Origin: Bryobacterales bacterium
Lineage (GTDB): Bacteria; Acidobacteriota; Terriglobia; Bryobacterales; Bryobacteraceae
Reading direction: 5' to 3'
Length of the DNA: 36,372 bases
Assembly (NCBI GenBank): GCA_003162425.1
Contig: PMOK01000344.1
Location: forward strand, 1 to 36,372
The notes under the pieces are model-generated. The model was not told the origin of the DNA and did no database searches. It saw only the letters and a program-made list of their open reading frames with translations. Positions 1-6,568 of the stretch are shown here, piece after piece. A program made the translations under genes and the position numbers. Within the stretch, counting starts at the first letter, position 1; every line of letters starts with the position of its first letter.

Positions 1-2
1 TC

Positions 3-1058
3 TCGCGCCCAGTCCCCAGCCCCCAGCCCCGCGAGGCGCGAAGCGCCGAGCCACCAGCGGCATTATCCGAATGGGCCAAGCTATTCCACCTGTCCGCGCC
101 GCACTACGCAACCGCGCTAGCCTGGCTCACCTCCGCCCTCCGCCCCACCGGCCCTTACCCCATCCTGGTCCTCAACGGTCCCGCCGGAAGCGGCAAGTCA
201 GTCCTCGCTCGCGCGCTCCGCGCTCTCATCGATCCTTCGGCCGCCCCCATCCATCGCCTCCCCGCGCGCGATCGCGATCTCTGCCAGCTTGCGCTGCAGA
301 ATTGGATTCTCGTCTTCGATCTGGTGCACCGCGTCCCCTACAAACTTTCCGAGACTCTGTGCGCCCTCTCTTCCGGCGATGCCATCGAAATCACGCAGTC
401 CGATCTTCGCGACCCGCTGGTTTTGGAAGTCGCGCGGCCCATCATCCTCATCGCACCTCATGACGAAACGCAGCGTGCCTGGACCCCGCCCCGCACTCTC
501 GCGAATCGAACGCTAACCATCCAGCTTGAACACATTGCCCTGCCCCGGCCCGAAGCCGCCATCTGGTCCACATTCGATACGCTCCACTCCCCAACCCTCG
601 CCGCTTTGTCCGATGCAGTCGCAACCGCCCTTTCTCGAATTCGCGACATCGATCTCGGCAATGTCCCCCGCTTCCCGGATTGCGCCACTTGGACCGCTGC
701 CGCCGCTCCCGCCCTCGGCCTCGACGAAGCTGCAGTCATCAATACGTTCGCGGATCCCAACTCCGTTTGGGCCGGCGGCGATCCGCTTCGCGAAGCCATC
801 CATGCGCTCCTTCAATCCACCGGCTCCTGGACCGGCGAAGCCACCGATCTACTGAATCAGCTCCGCACTTCTGTCCCGCTGGCCGCCCTCCCCTCCACTC
901 CCAAAGGCCTCTCCCAGGTCCTGGCGAGCGTCGCGGGCATCCACATAACAAGGACCCGAGACGAAAACGGCCGCCGCATTCTCAACATCGCGAGAGTTCT
1001 TGACGCATCGCAGAAAAAAGGCGCGGGCGACGCCCAACCAACGCCCGTACACCTCTAA
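3..1058 (+). CDS. P-loop ATPase, plasmid/phage primase-helicase-like (5' partial)
   Basis: The frame is open from the left edge to TAA, giving 351 visible residues, so the true start lies outside the window. After a proline/alanine-rich linker (about residues 1-22) comes a segment rich in LAWL and ALRPTGPYP, then a clear Walker A, GPAGSGKS (residues 59-66). A hydrophobic Walker B-like strand ending in Asp (ILVFD, residues 102-106) follows about 40 residues later. The block resembles the ATPase part of proteins that follow primase/polymerase domains in plasmid or prophage replication genes and occur scattered in acidobacterial genomes; that link is from memory. The role is probably nucleic-acid-dependent ATP hydrolysis. 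The first ATG-like start inside the window (GTG 324) would remove the Walker A motif, so it is not used. The linker carries a heptamer repeat and a hairpin (8-54). Confidence 0.6.
   Translation, partial: SRPVPSPQPREARSAEPPAALSEWAKLFHLSAPHYATALAWLTSALRPTGPYPILVLNGPAGSGKSVLARALRALIDPSAAPIHRLPARDRDLCQLALQNWILVFDLVHRVPYKLSETLCALSSGDAIEITQSDLRDPLVLEVARPIILIAPHDETQRAWTPPRTLANRTLTIQLEHIALPRPEAAIWSTFDTLHSPTLAALSDAVATALSRIRDIDLGNVPRFPDCATWTAAAAPALGLDEAAVINTFADPNSVWAGGDPLREAIHALLQSTGSWTGEATDLLNQLRTSVPLAALPSTPKGLSQVLASVAGIHITRTRDENGRRILNIARVLDASQKKGAGDAQPTPVHL
8..28 (+). repeat. Heptamer tandem repeat inside a coding region
   Basis: Three head-to-tail 7-mers, CCCAGTC, CCCAGCC, CCCAGCC, lie in the proline-rich linker of the ATPase gene. 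Twenty-one bases keep the frame and encode Pro/Val/Ser/Gln. Two other heptamer arrays occur at 14550 and 27517. Confidence 0.6.
35..54 (+). repeat. Short hairpin followed by GAGCCAC
   Basis: GGCGC and GCGCC form a 5-bp stem around GAA, followed by GAGCCAC. The design (small GC-rich hairpin plus a 3' GNGCCAC-like tail) resembles the elements at 17333 and 22406 and the second half of the twin-hairpin repeat. It is in frame inside the ATPase linker. Confidence 0.35.
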
Positions 1059-1130
1059 GAATCAGCGGGTTGCCGGCAACGCTCCGCCAAACACAAGAAT
1101 TGCCCGATGCGTCAAAAAAATTGTGTCTTT

Positions 1131-1156
1131 CCGAACCGCGACCGTAAGGGAGTCGG
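1131..1156 (+). repeat. 26-bp dispersed repeat, copy 1
   Basis: The element begins CCGAACCGCGACC and ends AGGGAGTCGG. It is identical to the copies at 1173 and 4491 and found inverted (25 of its bases) at 31434. CGAC and GTCG can pair around the central CGTAAGGGA. It lies downstream of the ATPase gene, in a 263-bp stretch (1059-1321) in which I see only repeats. Confidence 0.85.
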
Positions 1157-1172
1157 TGCCATTTCCGCGCTA

Positions 1173-1198
1173 CCGAACCGCGACCGTAAGGGAGTCGG
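1173..1198 (+). repeat. 26-bp dispersed repeat, copy 2
   Basis: Exact second copy of the element at 1131, in direct orientation, starting 42 bp after it with 16 bp between. Two copies with one short spacer do not make a CRISPR array. Confidence 0.85.
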
Positions 1199-1279
1199 GC
1201 ACTAACAAAATTGAGACAAATCTCCCCCTCACCCCACTACCGATGCAAACAAGAAGTTACGCTCTCCTCCGAGGCGTAC

Positions 1280-1318
1280 GGACAGGCAACCCAGGGCCGC
1301 GCTCAGCGTTGCCTGTCC
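1280..1318. repeat. 11-bp perfect inverted repeat
   Basis: GGACAGGCAAC (1280-1290) and GTTGCCTGTCC (1308-1318) are perfect complements around a 17-nt GC-rich loop. It sits 3 bp beyond the stop of the minus-strand permease. No T-tract follows on either strand, so it is more likely a dispersed palindromic repeat than an intrinsic terminator, though it could protect the 3' end of the permease mRNA. Confidence 0.7.
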
Positions 1319-1321
1319 CTC

Positions 1322-2641
1322 CTACGAACTCTTCCGCCACAAGAAATAAACCGGAACCCCCGTCGCAATCAGACCCAACGCCGCCAGCGAGGGCCCCGGC
1401 CGGCTGACAGCCGTATTGACAATAAAATATGTAGCTACGGCCACAAAGAAAACTGGCGTAACCGGATAACCCCACATCTTATAAGGACGCACCAGATCCG
1501 GCTGGCTCCGCCGCAGCAAAATCACACCCAGCACCATCAAGGCGTAGAAAACCCACAACGCCATCATCGCGTAGTCGATCAACGTTTCATACGTCCCGCT
1601 CAGAAGCAAAACAATCGACCACCCCGCCTGCGCAACAATCGCAAACGAGGGTGTCCGGAATCGCGGATGAACCTCTGTGAACCTCGCGAAAAACAGCCCG
1701 TCCCGCGCCTGCGCAAAGTACACTCGCGGGCTGGTCAGAAAACAGCCATTCAGCGTTCCGATGATCGACAACAGAATCACCACCGCAACCAGCCTGCCCC
1801 CTGCGGATCCCAACGTTCGCTCCGCTGCCGTGGCGCCCACATGCTCGCTCGCCGCAATTTCAGGTATCGAGAGCACGTGCATATATGCCAGGTTGGCCAG
1901 CAGGTAAACTACGATGCACGCGCCCACTCCCCCAGCCAGCGCCAGCAGGATGTTCCGACTCGGATTCTTGATCTCACCCGCCACATACGTCACTTGGATC
2001 CAACCGTCATAGGCCAGCAGACACGCAATCAGCGCAACCCCAAAATGACTAAGCGAGAACGGAATCGTCGCGGCCGCTGCCTGAACCGCGTGATCCCCCC
2101 GGTAAAACACCGCGCTCCCAATGATGATCAGCAGTCCAATCAATTTGGCGGAAGTGAACGCCTTTTGCACCAGCGCCCCCAACGAAACGCCCCGGTAATT
2201 GATGGCCGCGAACAGCAGGATCACCCCAATGCCCAGCAGCTTGGACGAAAGCGCAGTGAGCGGGACGAAATACGAAACGTACAGCGAAAAAATTACCGCG
2301 AGCCACGATACTTGTGCGGTTCGGGCCACCAGGAACATCGACCACCCGCACAGAAATCCGGTCATCGGACCATAGATCTCGCGCAGAAATACATACTGCC
2401 CGCCCGTGGATGGCAACGCCGCTCCCAATTCAGCGCATGCCAGCGCCCCAAAAAACGATGCCACGCCGGCGAAAACCCACACCGCAATAATCGAGGTTGG
2501 AGTAGCCAGATTCCGCGCCACCAGATTCGGAACCAGAAAGATTCCGCCGCCAATAACAATCCCCACCACGATCGCCAACGCATCCACCAACCCCAGCGTC
2601 CGCGGCAACTCCGGCCGGACCTTACTCTCCACTGCCTCCAT
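1322..2641 (-). CDS. APC-superfamily amino acid permease (LAT/SLC7-like)
   Basis: Inner-membrane transporter of 439 residues, about 12 hydrophobic segments, the usual size for the amino acid-polyamine-organocation family. Helix 1 carries the glycine-rich GIVIGGGIFLVP stretch that binds the substrate backbone in this family. The RVYFAQARDGLFF and HPRFRTPSFA region before the last helices is typical of LAT/SteT-like exchangers. The substrate cannot be told. The frame stays open 17 codons further, to an ATG at 2692, but those codons lie in the palindromic repeat at 2661-2706. The ATG at 2641 is preceded by GGGAG at a proper distance and starts the conserved part, so it is preferred. It follows lpxA on the same strand with 72 bp between, and may be read from the same transcript. 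Confidence 0.85.
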   Translation of the reverse strand: MEAVESKVRPELPRTLGLVDALAIVVGIVIGGGIFLVPNLVARNLATPTSIIAVWVFAGVASFFGALACAELGAALPSTGGQYVFLREIYGPMTGFLCGWSMFLVARTAQVSWLAVIFSLYVSYFVPLTALSSKLLGIGVILLFAAINYRGVSLGALVQKAFTSAKLIGLLIIIGSAVFYRGDHAVQAAAATIPFSLSHFGVALIACLLAYDGWIQVTYVAGEIKNPSRNILLALAGGVGACIVVYLLANLAYMHVLSIPEIAASEHVGATAAERTLGSAGGRLVAVVILLSIIGTLNGCFLTSPRVYFAQARDGLFFARFTEVHPRFRTPSFAIVAQAGWSIVLLLSGTYETLIDYAMMALWVFYALMVLGVILLRRSQPDLVRPYKMWGYPVTPVFFVAVATYFIVNTAVSRPGPSLAALGLIATGVPVYFLWRKSS

Positions 2642-2660
2642 GAAACTCCCTTCACCCCTC

Positions 2661-2706
2661 GTGGCGCACGCACTCGTGCGTGGCGCGTTCACACTCGTGT
2701 GAACGC
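2661..2706 (-). repeat. Twin-hairpin repeat, copy 1
   Basis: Read on the minus strand it has two consecutive palindromes: arms GCGTTCACAC and GTGTGAACGC around GA, then ACGCAC and GTGCGT around GA, ending GCGCCAC. Copies 2 (25358) and 3 (35703) have the same layout. It fills most of the gap between lpxA and the permease gene, like a REP element between cotranscribed genes. Confidence 0.85.
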
Positions 2707-2713
2707 CAGCTGG

Positions 2714-3502
2714 CTATTCCCGACATATCCCCCTCTTACTGCTCCTAATAAACTTCACCAAATGCCGCGTATGCTCCGTATCCAACTCCGTCTCAATCCG
2801 CAACAGCGCATCTTCCAACTTGAGCCCACTCCGATACAAAATCCGATAAGCGCTTTTGAGCGCCGTAATTTCTTCCCTAGTGAAAGCAGCCCGCCTCAAC
2901 CCGAGCAGATTCAACCCCTTCGCCGACACATTGAAATCCGAATACAAAAAGAAGGGTGGAACATCGCTGTTCACCCGCGAATTGCCTCCGATCATCGCCA
3001 ACCGCCCAATCTTCGAATACTGGTGAATCACCACGCCGCCGGAAATGAAAGCCTGGTCTTCCACCTCTACATGCCCGGCCACCAGCGCGCAACTGGCGAT
3101 CACGCAGTTGTTCCCGATCCTCGAATTGTGCGCGATGTGGCCCGAAGTCATGATGTAATTCGAATCGCCGATTTCAGTCACGCTCTCCGGTTGTGTTCCG
3201 CGCGATATCGTGTAATGCTCGCGGATGATGTTGCCGTTGCCGATCCGCAAATAGCTGCGCTCTCCCTTGAAATTCTTATCCAGTGGATCGGTTCCGAGCA
3301 CGGTTCCGGAAGAAATCTCGTTGCGCTCACCCAGCGTAGTCCAGCGCTTCACATATACATAAGGCTCCAGCCGGCAGCCAGCTCCAATCACAACATCTTC
3401 TTCGATGATCGAGTATTCTCCGATCACTACATCCGGTCCAACTTGCGCGTCCGGATGCACGCGTGCAGTCGCCGCTACTCGAGCCGAAGGATCAACCGGC
3501 AT
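2714..3502 (-). CDS. lpxA: UDP-N-acetylglucosamine O-acyltransferase LpxA
   Basis: First enzyme of lipid A synthesis: transfers a 3-hydroxyacyl chain from acyl carrier protein to UDP-GlcNAc in the cytoplasm. The 262-residue length matches the family. The N-terminal two thirds is a left-handed beta-helix of hexapeptide repeats (IGEYSI, VVIGAG, RIGNGN and so on). GHIAHN carries His122 and His125, equivalent to the invariant histidines of E. coli LpxA, His125 being the general base. The C-terminal helical part (REEITALKSAYRILYRSG) is also typical. Instead of the usual lpxD-fabZ-lpxA-lpxB order, it diverges from lpxD across 21 bp, with no fabZ or lpxB nearby. No Shine-Dalgarno precedes the ATG; a TATGAT hexamer ends 8 nt before it, suggesting a leaderless message. 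Confidence 0.95.
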   Translation of the reverse strand: MPVDPSARVAATARVHPDAQVGPDVVIGEYSIIEEDVVIGAGCRLEPYVYVKRWTTLGERNEISSGTVLGTDPLDKNFKGERSYLRIGNGNIIREHYTISRGTQPESVTEIGDSNYIMTSGHIAHNSRIGNNCVIASCALVAGHVEVEDQAFISGGVVIHQYSKIGRLAMIGGNSRVNSDVPPFFLYSDFNVSAKGLNLLGLRRAAFTREEITALKSAYRILYRSGLKLEDALLRIETELDTEHTRHLVKFIRSSKRGICRE

Positions 3503-3523
3503 AAGTTTGTATCATACAGGGTG
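3503..3523. promoter_or_regulatory. Shared symmetric promoter between lpxA and lpxD
   Basis: The whole gap between the two start codons is 21 bp. Its exact centre (3513) is the centre of the palindrome GTATCATAC (3509-3517). On the plus strand this gives TATCAT (3510-3515) with 8 nt to the lpxD ATG; on the minus strand TATGAT (3516-3511) with 8 nt to the lpxA ATG. One symmetric -10 element may therefore drive both genes as leaderless transcripts. I see no good -35 hexamer on either side. Confidence 0.5.
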
Positions 3524-4507
3524 ATGCGGGTCTCAGAAATTGCAGATCATTTGAAAGCTCGATGGGAAGGCGACGGTGCCCTTGAGATTTCGGGCGCCGC
3601 CCCTCTGGAATCGGCCCACGTGCACGAGATCGCATTCGTCGGAAATCGGAAAGCGGCGGCCTCGGCTGCGGCTTCAAACGCCGGCTGTCTCCTGGTCGCG
3701 GATGAATTCCCTGATGGCCGCACCACCATCCGCGTAGCCGATCCTCGCGCCGCGTTCGCCCGCGTCGTCGGATTACTTTATCCAGCGCACCCGCCCGCAC
3801 CTGGTATTCATCCTAGTACCGTAATCGCCGATGACGCGGAAATCGCAGCATCGGCCGCCGTCGGCCCCTACACAACTGTCGGCGAACGCACGTTCATCGG
3901 CGAGCGTTCCAGCATCGGTGCAAATTGCTCGATCGGAGCCGGCGTTCGCATCGGTGACGACTGCATGCTGCATGCCAACGTAACAATTTACGACCATGTG
4001 GCCATCGGGAACCGCGCTATCCTCCACTCCGGCTGCGTGCTCGGCGCCGACGGCTTTGGGTTCGTCCGCGCAGGCGATCATTATGAGAAGTTCCCCCAGA
4101 TCGGCCGCGTCGAGATCGGCAATGATGTCGAAATCGGCGCCAATTCCTGCGTCGACCGCGCCGCGCTCGGTGTTACCTCCATCGGCGACGGCACCAAACT
4201 CGACAACTTGGTTCACATCGGACACAACTGCAGCATCGGCCGCCATGTCGTCATCGCCGCCCAGACTGGGCTCTCGGGTGGAGTGGTGGTGGAAGACGAC
4301 GCCGTCATCGGCGGTCAGGTAGGCATCGGCGACAAAGCGCGAATCGAATCCGGCGCGGTGCTCGGCTCCGGCTGCGGCGTGCTTACTTCCAAGATCGTCC
4401 GCAAAGGTCAGGTAGTGTGGGGCACACCCGCCCGTCCATTGAAGCAGTACCTGAGGCAATTGGCAAATCTCGCCCGATTGGAGAAAGGTTCCGAACCGCG
4501 ACCGTAA
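3524..4507 (+). CDS. lpxD: UDP-3-O-(3-hydroxyacyl)glucosamine N-acyltransferase LpxD
   Basis: Third step of lipid A synthesis: N-acylation of UDP-3-O-acyl-glucosamine. 327 residues. The N-terminal uridine-binding domain is followed from about residue 95 by a long run of hexapeptide repeats (left-handed beta-helix). LVHIGHNCSIG carries His231 and His234, the latter matching the catalytic histidine of E. coli LpxD (His239). The frame is open far upstream through sequence antisense to lpxA and the permease, but the family N-terminus begins at the ATG at 3524; GTG 3521 directly before it is an alternative. A TATCAT hexamer lies 8 nt upstream. The last codons (Ser-Glu-Pro-Arg-Pro-stop) are encoded by a 26-bp dispersed repeat that supplies the TAA, so the original C-terminus may have been altered. 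Confidence 0.93.
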   Translation: MRVSEIADHLKARWEGDGALEISGAAPLESAHVHEIAFVGNRKAAASAAASNAGCLLVADEFPDGRTTIRVADPRAAFARVVGLLYPAHPPAPGIHPSTVIADDAEIAASAAVGPYTTVGERTFIGERSSIGANCSIGAGVRIGDDCMLHANVTIYDHVAIGNRAILHSGCVLGADGFGFVRAGDHYEKFPQIGRVEIGNDVEIGANSCVDRAALGVTSIGDGTKLDNLVHIGHNCSIGRHVVIAAQTGLSGGVVVEDDAVIGGQVGIGDKARIESGAVLGSGCGVLTSKIVRKGQVVWGTPARPLKQYLRQLANLARLEKGSEPRP

Positions 4508-4516
4508 GGGAGTCGG
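4491..4516 (+). repeat. 26-bp dispersed repeat, copy 3, forming the end of lpxD
   Basis: Exact match to the copies at 1131 and 1173. The TAA inside its centre is in frame with lpxD and ends that gene. It also ends 4 bp before the stop of the converging HisKA gene, so it fills the gap between two converging genes. Confidence 0.85.
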
Positions 4517-4520
4517 TGCC

Positions 4521-4784
4521 TTACCCGTGCAGCCTTACATCCATCGCGGCGTGGTGCAGAATCGTGTTGGCTTGGTCCACCAATTGCTGAAGCTTCCGCA
4601 TGTACTGTCGCGCCTCCAGTTGCTCAGCCGGCAGCGTCATCTCCAAGTAGTAGGCGATGGCTTCGATAGAGCTCAGCGGTTGACGCATGTCGTGAATAAA
4701 ATCTCGTACCACTTCATCCCTTGCGGGCGCAGAAGTAGCTTCGACGTATGCGGGGGATTCAATGAGGACGGCGGCAGCGGACAT
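4521..4784 (-). CDS. Stand-alone histidine-kinase dimerisation (HisKA) domain protein
   Basis: An 87-residue protein. After about 27 variable residues comes VRDFIHDMRQPLSSIEAI, the HisKA phospho-acceptor motif with His at residue 31 (FIHDMRQPL), then a second helix (QYMRKLQQLVDQANTIL) that would complete the four-helix-bundle half. There is no room for the HATPase_c catalytic domain and none is encoded next to it. In family terms this is only the dimerisation/phosphotransfer part of a sensor kinase. It might act as a phosphotransfer protein, a dominant partner of another kinase or a gene remnant. The intact start (GGAAGG about 14 nt upstream), possible promoter and lack of frameshifts argue against simple decay. 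It converges on lpxD. Confidence 0.65.
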   Translation of the reverse strand: MSAAAVLIESPAYVEATSAPARDEVVRDFIHDMRQPLSSIEAIAYYLEMTLPAEQLEARQYMRKLQQLVDQANTILHHAAMDVRLHG

Positions 4785-4834
4785 GGCTTCGGAATTTTCC
4801 TTCCGTACGCTCGAAGATCGGTTTCCAAAAAACG

Positions 4835-4862
4835 AGCATAACGTTCATGAGGGGGAAACAAA
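4835..4862 (-). promoter_or_regulatory. Possible promoter for the HisKA-only gene
   Basis: On the minus strand TTTGTT (4862-4857) and TATGCT (4840-4835) are separated by 16 bp and lie about 50 nt before the ATG at 4784. This fits a sigma-70 promoter loosely. The stretch 4785-4976 otherwise holds only the promoter region of the divergent crotonase gene. Confidence 0.3.
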
Positions 4863-4957
4863 GTTATACCGCCAAAGTCGTACGCGCGTCAAGCAAATAG
4901 TGTAAAAAAATGAGTCGCGTTAACTGGCTCACGGTTTCGTTTGACTCCGCAACCGTT

Positions 4958-4966
4958 TGCTATGTT
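4958..4966 (+). promoter_or_regulatory. Extended -10 before the first crotonase gene
   Basis: TGC plus TATGTT forms an extended -10 (TGnTATNNT), ending 10 nt before ATG 4977. A transcript starting about 7 nt downstream would have a leader of only 2-4 nt. This argues against the in-frame ATGs at 4941 and 4962, which lie upstream of or inside the promoter. Confidence 0.4.
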
Positions 4967-4976
4967 AGTTTCGATC

Positions 4977-5768
4977 ATGATCCTCACCAAAGTTACAGAT
5001 CGTATCGCAACTCTGGCCTTCAACCGTCCCGACAAGCTGAACGCGCTGAGCACCGAGTTGCTCTCGACTTCAATCGAAACTCTGCGCGGCTGGAGTACCG
5101 ATCCGGCCATCGCTGTCATCGTCGTCACCGGCATCGGCCGTGCATTCTGCGCCGGCGGCGACGTTTCCATGATGGCCAAAGAATCGACGGCCAAGGAATC
5201 GAATCAATCGCTCGAAGAAAACATCGATAGACTACGCTCTTGGCACGACCTTTCCTGGCTCTTCTACAGCATCCCGAAAGTCACCATCGCCGCCGTGAAT
5301 GGCTTCGCCATGGGCGCGGGGCTTGGCGTGTGCCTGGCCTGCGATCTGAGAATCGCGTCTGACCAGGCCAAATTCGGGACGGCTTATGCGAAAGTTGGGT
5401 TCGGCGGCGATTTCGGAACCACCTGGCTGCTCACTCACTACGCCGGTGCACCCAAAGCCAAGGAGTTGCTGTTCCTGGGTGACCAGATTGACGCCGCGGA
5501 GGCGCATCGCATCGGTTTGGTCAATCGCGTCATCGCGCACGATCAGTTTGAATCCGAAGTCACCGCCTGGGCCACCCGTGTCGCGGCCGGTCCGCTCACC
5601 AGCTTCCGCTACATGAAGGCCAACGTCAATCTCGCAACCCATTCCGACTTCCGCGCGCTGCTCGACCGCGAAGCCGAAACTCATCTGCGTTGCGGCCAAA
5701 CCGACGACCATAAGGAGGGAGTCCGCGCCTTCCTCGAAAAACGGGCTCCGAAGTTCACTGGAAAATGA
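4977..5768 (+). CDS. Enoyl-CoA hydratase/isomerase (crotonase) family protein 1
   Basis: 263 residues, the standard single-domain crotonase length. FNRPDKLNAL and GRAFCAGGDVSMM (acyl-CoA binding and oxyanion hole) and AAVNGFAMGAGLGVCLACDLRIAS are textbook family blocks. The two glutamates of classical enoyl-CoA hydratases are missing: the GGGxEL position reads GAGLGV, and the QPE position reads TAY. An aspartate is present in GGDFGTT, where Delta3,Delta2-enoyl-CoA isomerases and PaaG-type isomerases keep their acid. The protein is therefore more likely an isomerase or another crotonase activity than a hydratase. Its TGA overlaps the ATG of the next crotonase (ATGA), so the two are translationally coupled and may work in the same fatty-acid or aromatic acyl-CoA pathway. 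Confidence 0.85.
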   Translation: MILTKVTDRIATLAFNRPDKLNALSTELLSTSIETLRGWSTDPAIAVIVVTGIGRAFCAGGDVSMMAKESTAKESNQSLEENIDRLRSWHDLSWLFYSIPKVTIAAVNGFAMGAGLGVCLACDLRIASDQAKFGTAYAKVGFGGDFGTTWLLTHYAGAPKAKELLFLGDQIDAAEAHRIGLVNRVIAHDQFESEVTAWATRVAAGPLTSFRYMKANVNLATHSDFRALLDREAETHLRCGQTDDHKEGVRAFLEKRAPKFTGK

Positions 5769-6568
5769 GCGGCTACAAACAGATTCTGTATACGAAAGAA
5801 AACCGGGTCGCCACCATCACGCTGAATCGCCCCGAAAAGCTGAACGCATATTCGGAGGTGATGGTCCACGAAATCCTGGCTGCTCTCGCCGATGCCCGTG
5901 ATGACGAGGCAATCCGCGCCGTCATCCTCACTGGCGCAGGACGTGGTTTCTGTTCGGGCGGCGACGTCTCTCGCGATTTTCAATATCCCAGCCGCTATCG
6001 CGGGCACCGCTTGGAATCCATGCTCGAGATGCGCGAGAACATGGATCAGTTGGTTACCTTCCTCCAGCGCTTCGACAAACCAGTCATCGCCGCTGTCAAC
6101 GGCCCGGCGGTCGCGGGCGGCCTCACGCTGGCTCTGGCGTGCGATTTCCGCATCGCGGCCGCGAGCGCCAAGTTGGGCGATACCAGCTTACGATTCGCGC
6201 TCATTCCCGATGAGGGCGGCGCGTATCTGTTTCCGAAATTCATGGGCCTGGAACGCGCGCTCAAGATGTCCTTGTTTTCCGAAGTCTATCCAGCCGACCA
6301 AGCCAAAGAACTTGGTTTGGTGACTGAAGTGGTTCCCGACGCCGAGCTGATGCCAACCGCTCGCCGCTGGGCCGAACGATTAGCCGAAGGCCCGCCTATC
6401 GCCATTCGCGTCACAAAGCGGATGATGTACAAACAACAAACTATGAGCCTCGAAAACGCCCTGGAGGACGCAGCACTTTCCACCATTGCCACCAATTACA
6501 CTGACGACGTAAAGGAAGGCATCGCGGCATTCCACGAAAAGCGCAAACCGGATTTTAAGGGGCGCTAA
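5765..6568 (+). CDS. Enoyl-CoA hydratase/isomerase (crotonase) family protein 2
   Basis: 267 residues. LNRPEKLNAYS, GRGFCSGGDVSRDF and AAVNGPAVAGGLTLALACDFRIAA are family hallmarks. As in its neighbour, the two hydratase glutamates are replaced (GGLTL; the QPE position reads DTS), while IPDEGGAYLFP keeps the aspartate used by PaaG and enoyl-CoA isomerases. It overlaps gene 1 by 4 bp (ATGA), so a paralogous pair is co-produced and may form mixed hexamers or catalyse successive steps. Its 3' end overlaps the converging methyltransferase gene by 14 bp. The substrate cannot be read from sequence. Confidence 0.87.
   Translation: MSGYKQILYTKENRVATITLNRPEKLNAYSEVMVHEILAALADARDDEAIRAVILTGAGRGFCSGGDVSRDFQYPSRYRGHRLESMLEMRENMDQLVTFLQRFDKPVIAAVNGPAVAGGLTLALACDFRIAAASAKLGDTSLRFALIPDEGGAYLFPKFMGLERALKMSLFSEVYPADQAKELGLVTEVVPDAELMPTARRWAERLAEGPPIAIRVTKRMMYKQQTMSLENALEDAALSTIATNYTDDVKEGIAAFHEKRKPDFKGR

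Noticed and set aside
1131..1198. Two 26-bp repeats as a mini CRISPR array
   Set aside because: Only two tandem copies with a 16-bp spacer; other copies are dispersed singly, one inside a gene end; no cas genes.
2642..2692. N-terminal extension of the permease to ATG 2692
   Set aside because: The extra codons lie in the twin-hairpin repeat, and a Shine-Dalgarno precedes ATG 2641.
1211..3523. Open frame of about 770 codons running into lpxD, suggesting a giant LpxD fusion
   Set aside because: It is antisense to the permease and lpxA, has no recognisable domains, and the LpxD family N-terminus begins at 3524. Long antisense frames are expected opposite GC-rich genes.
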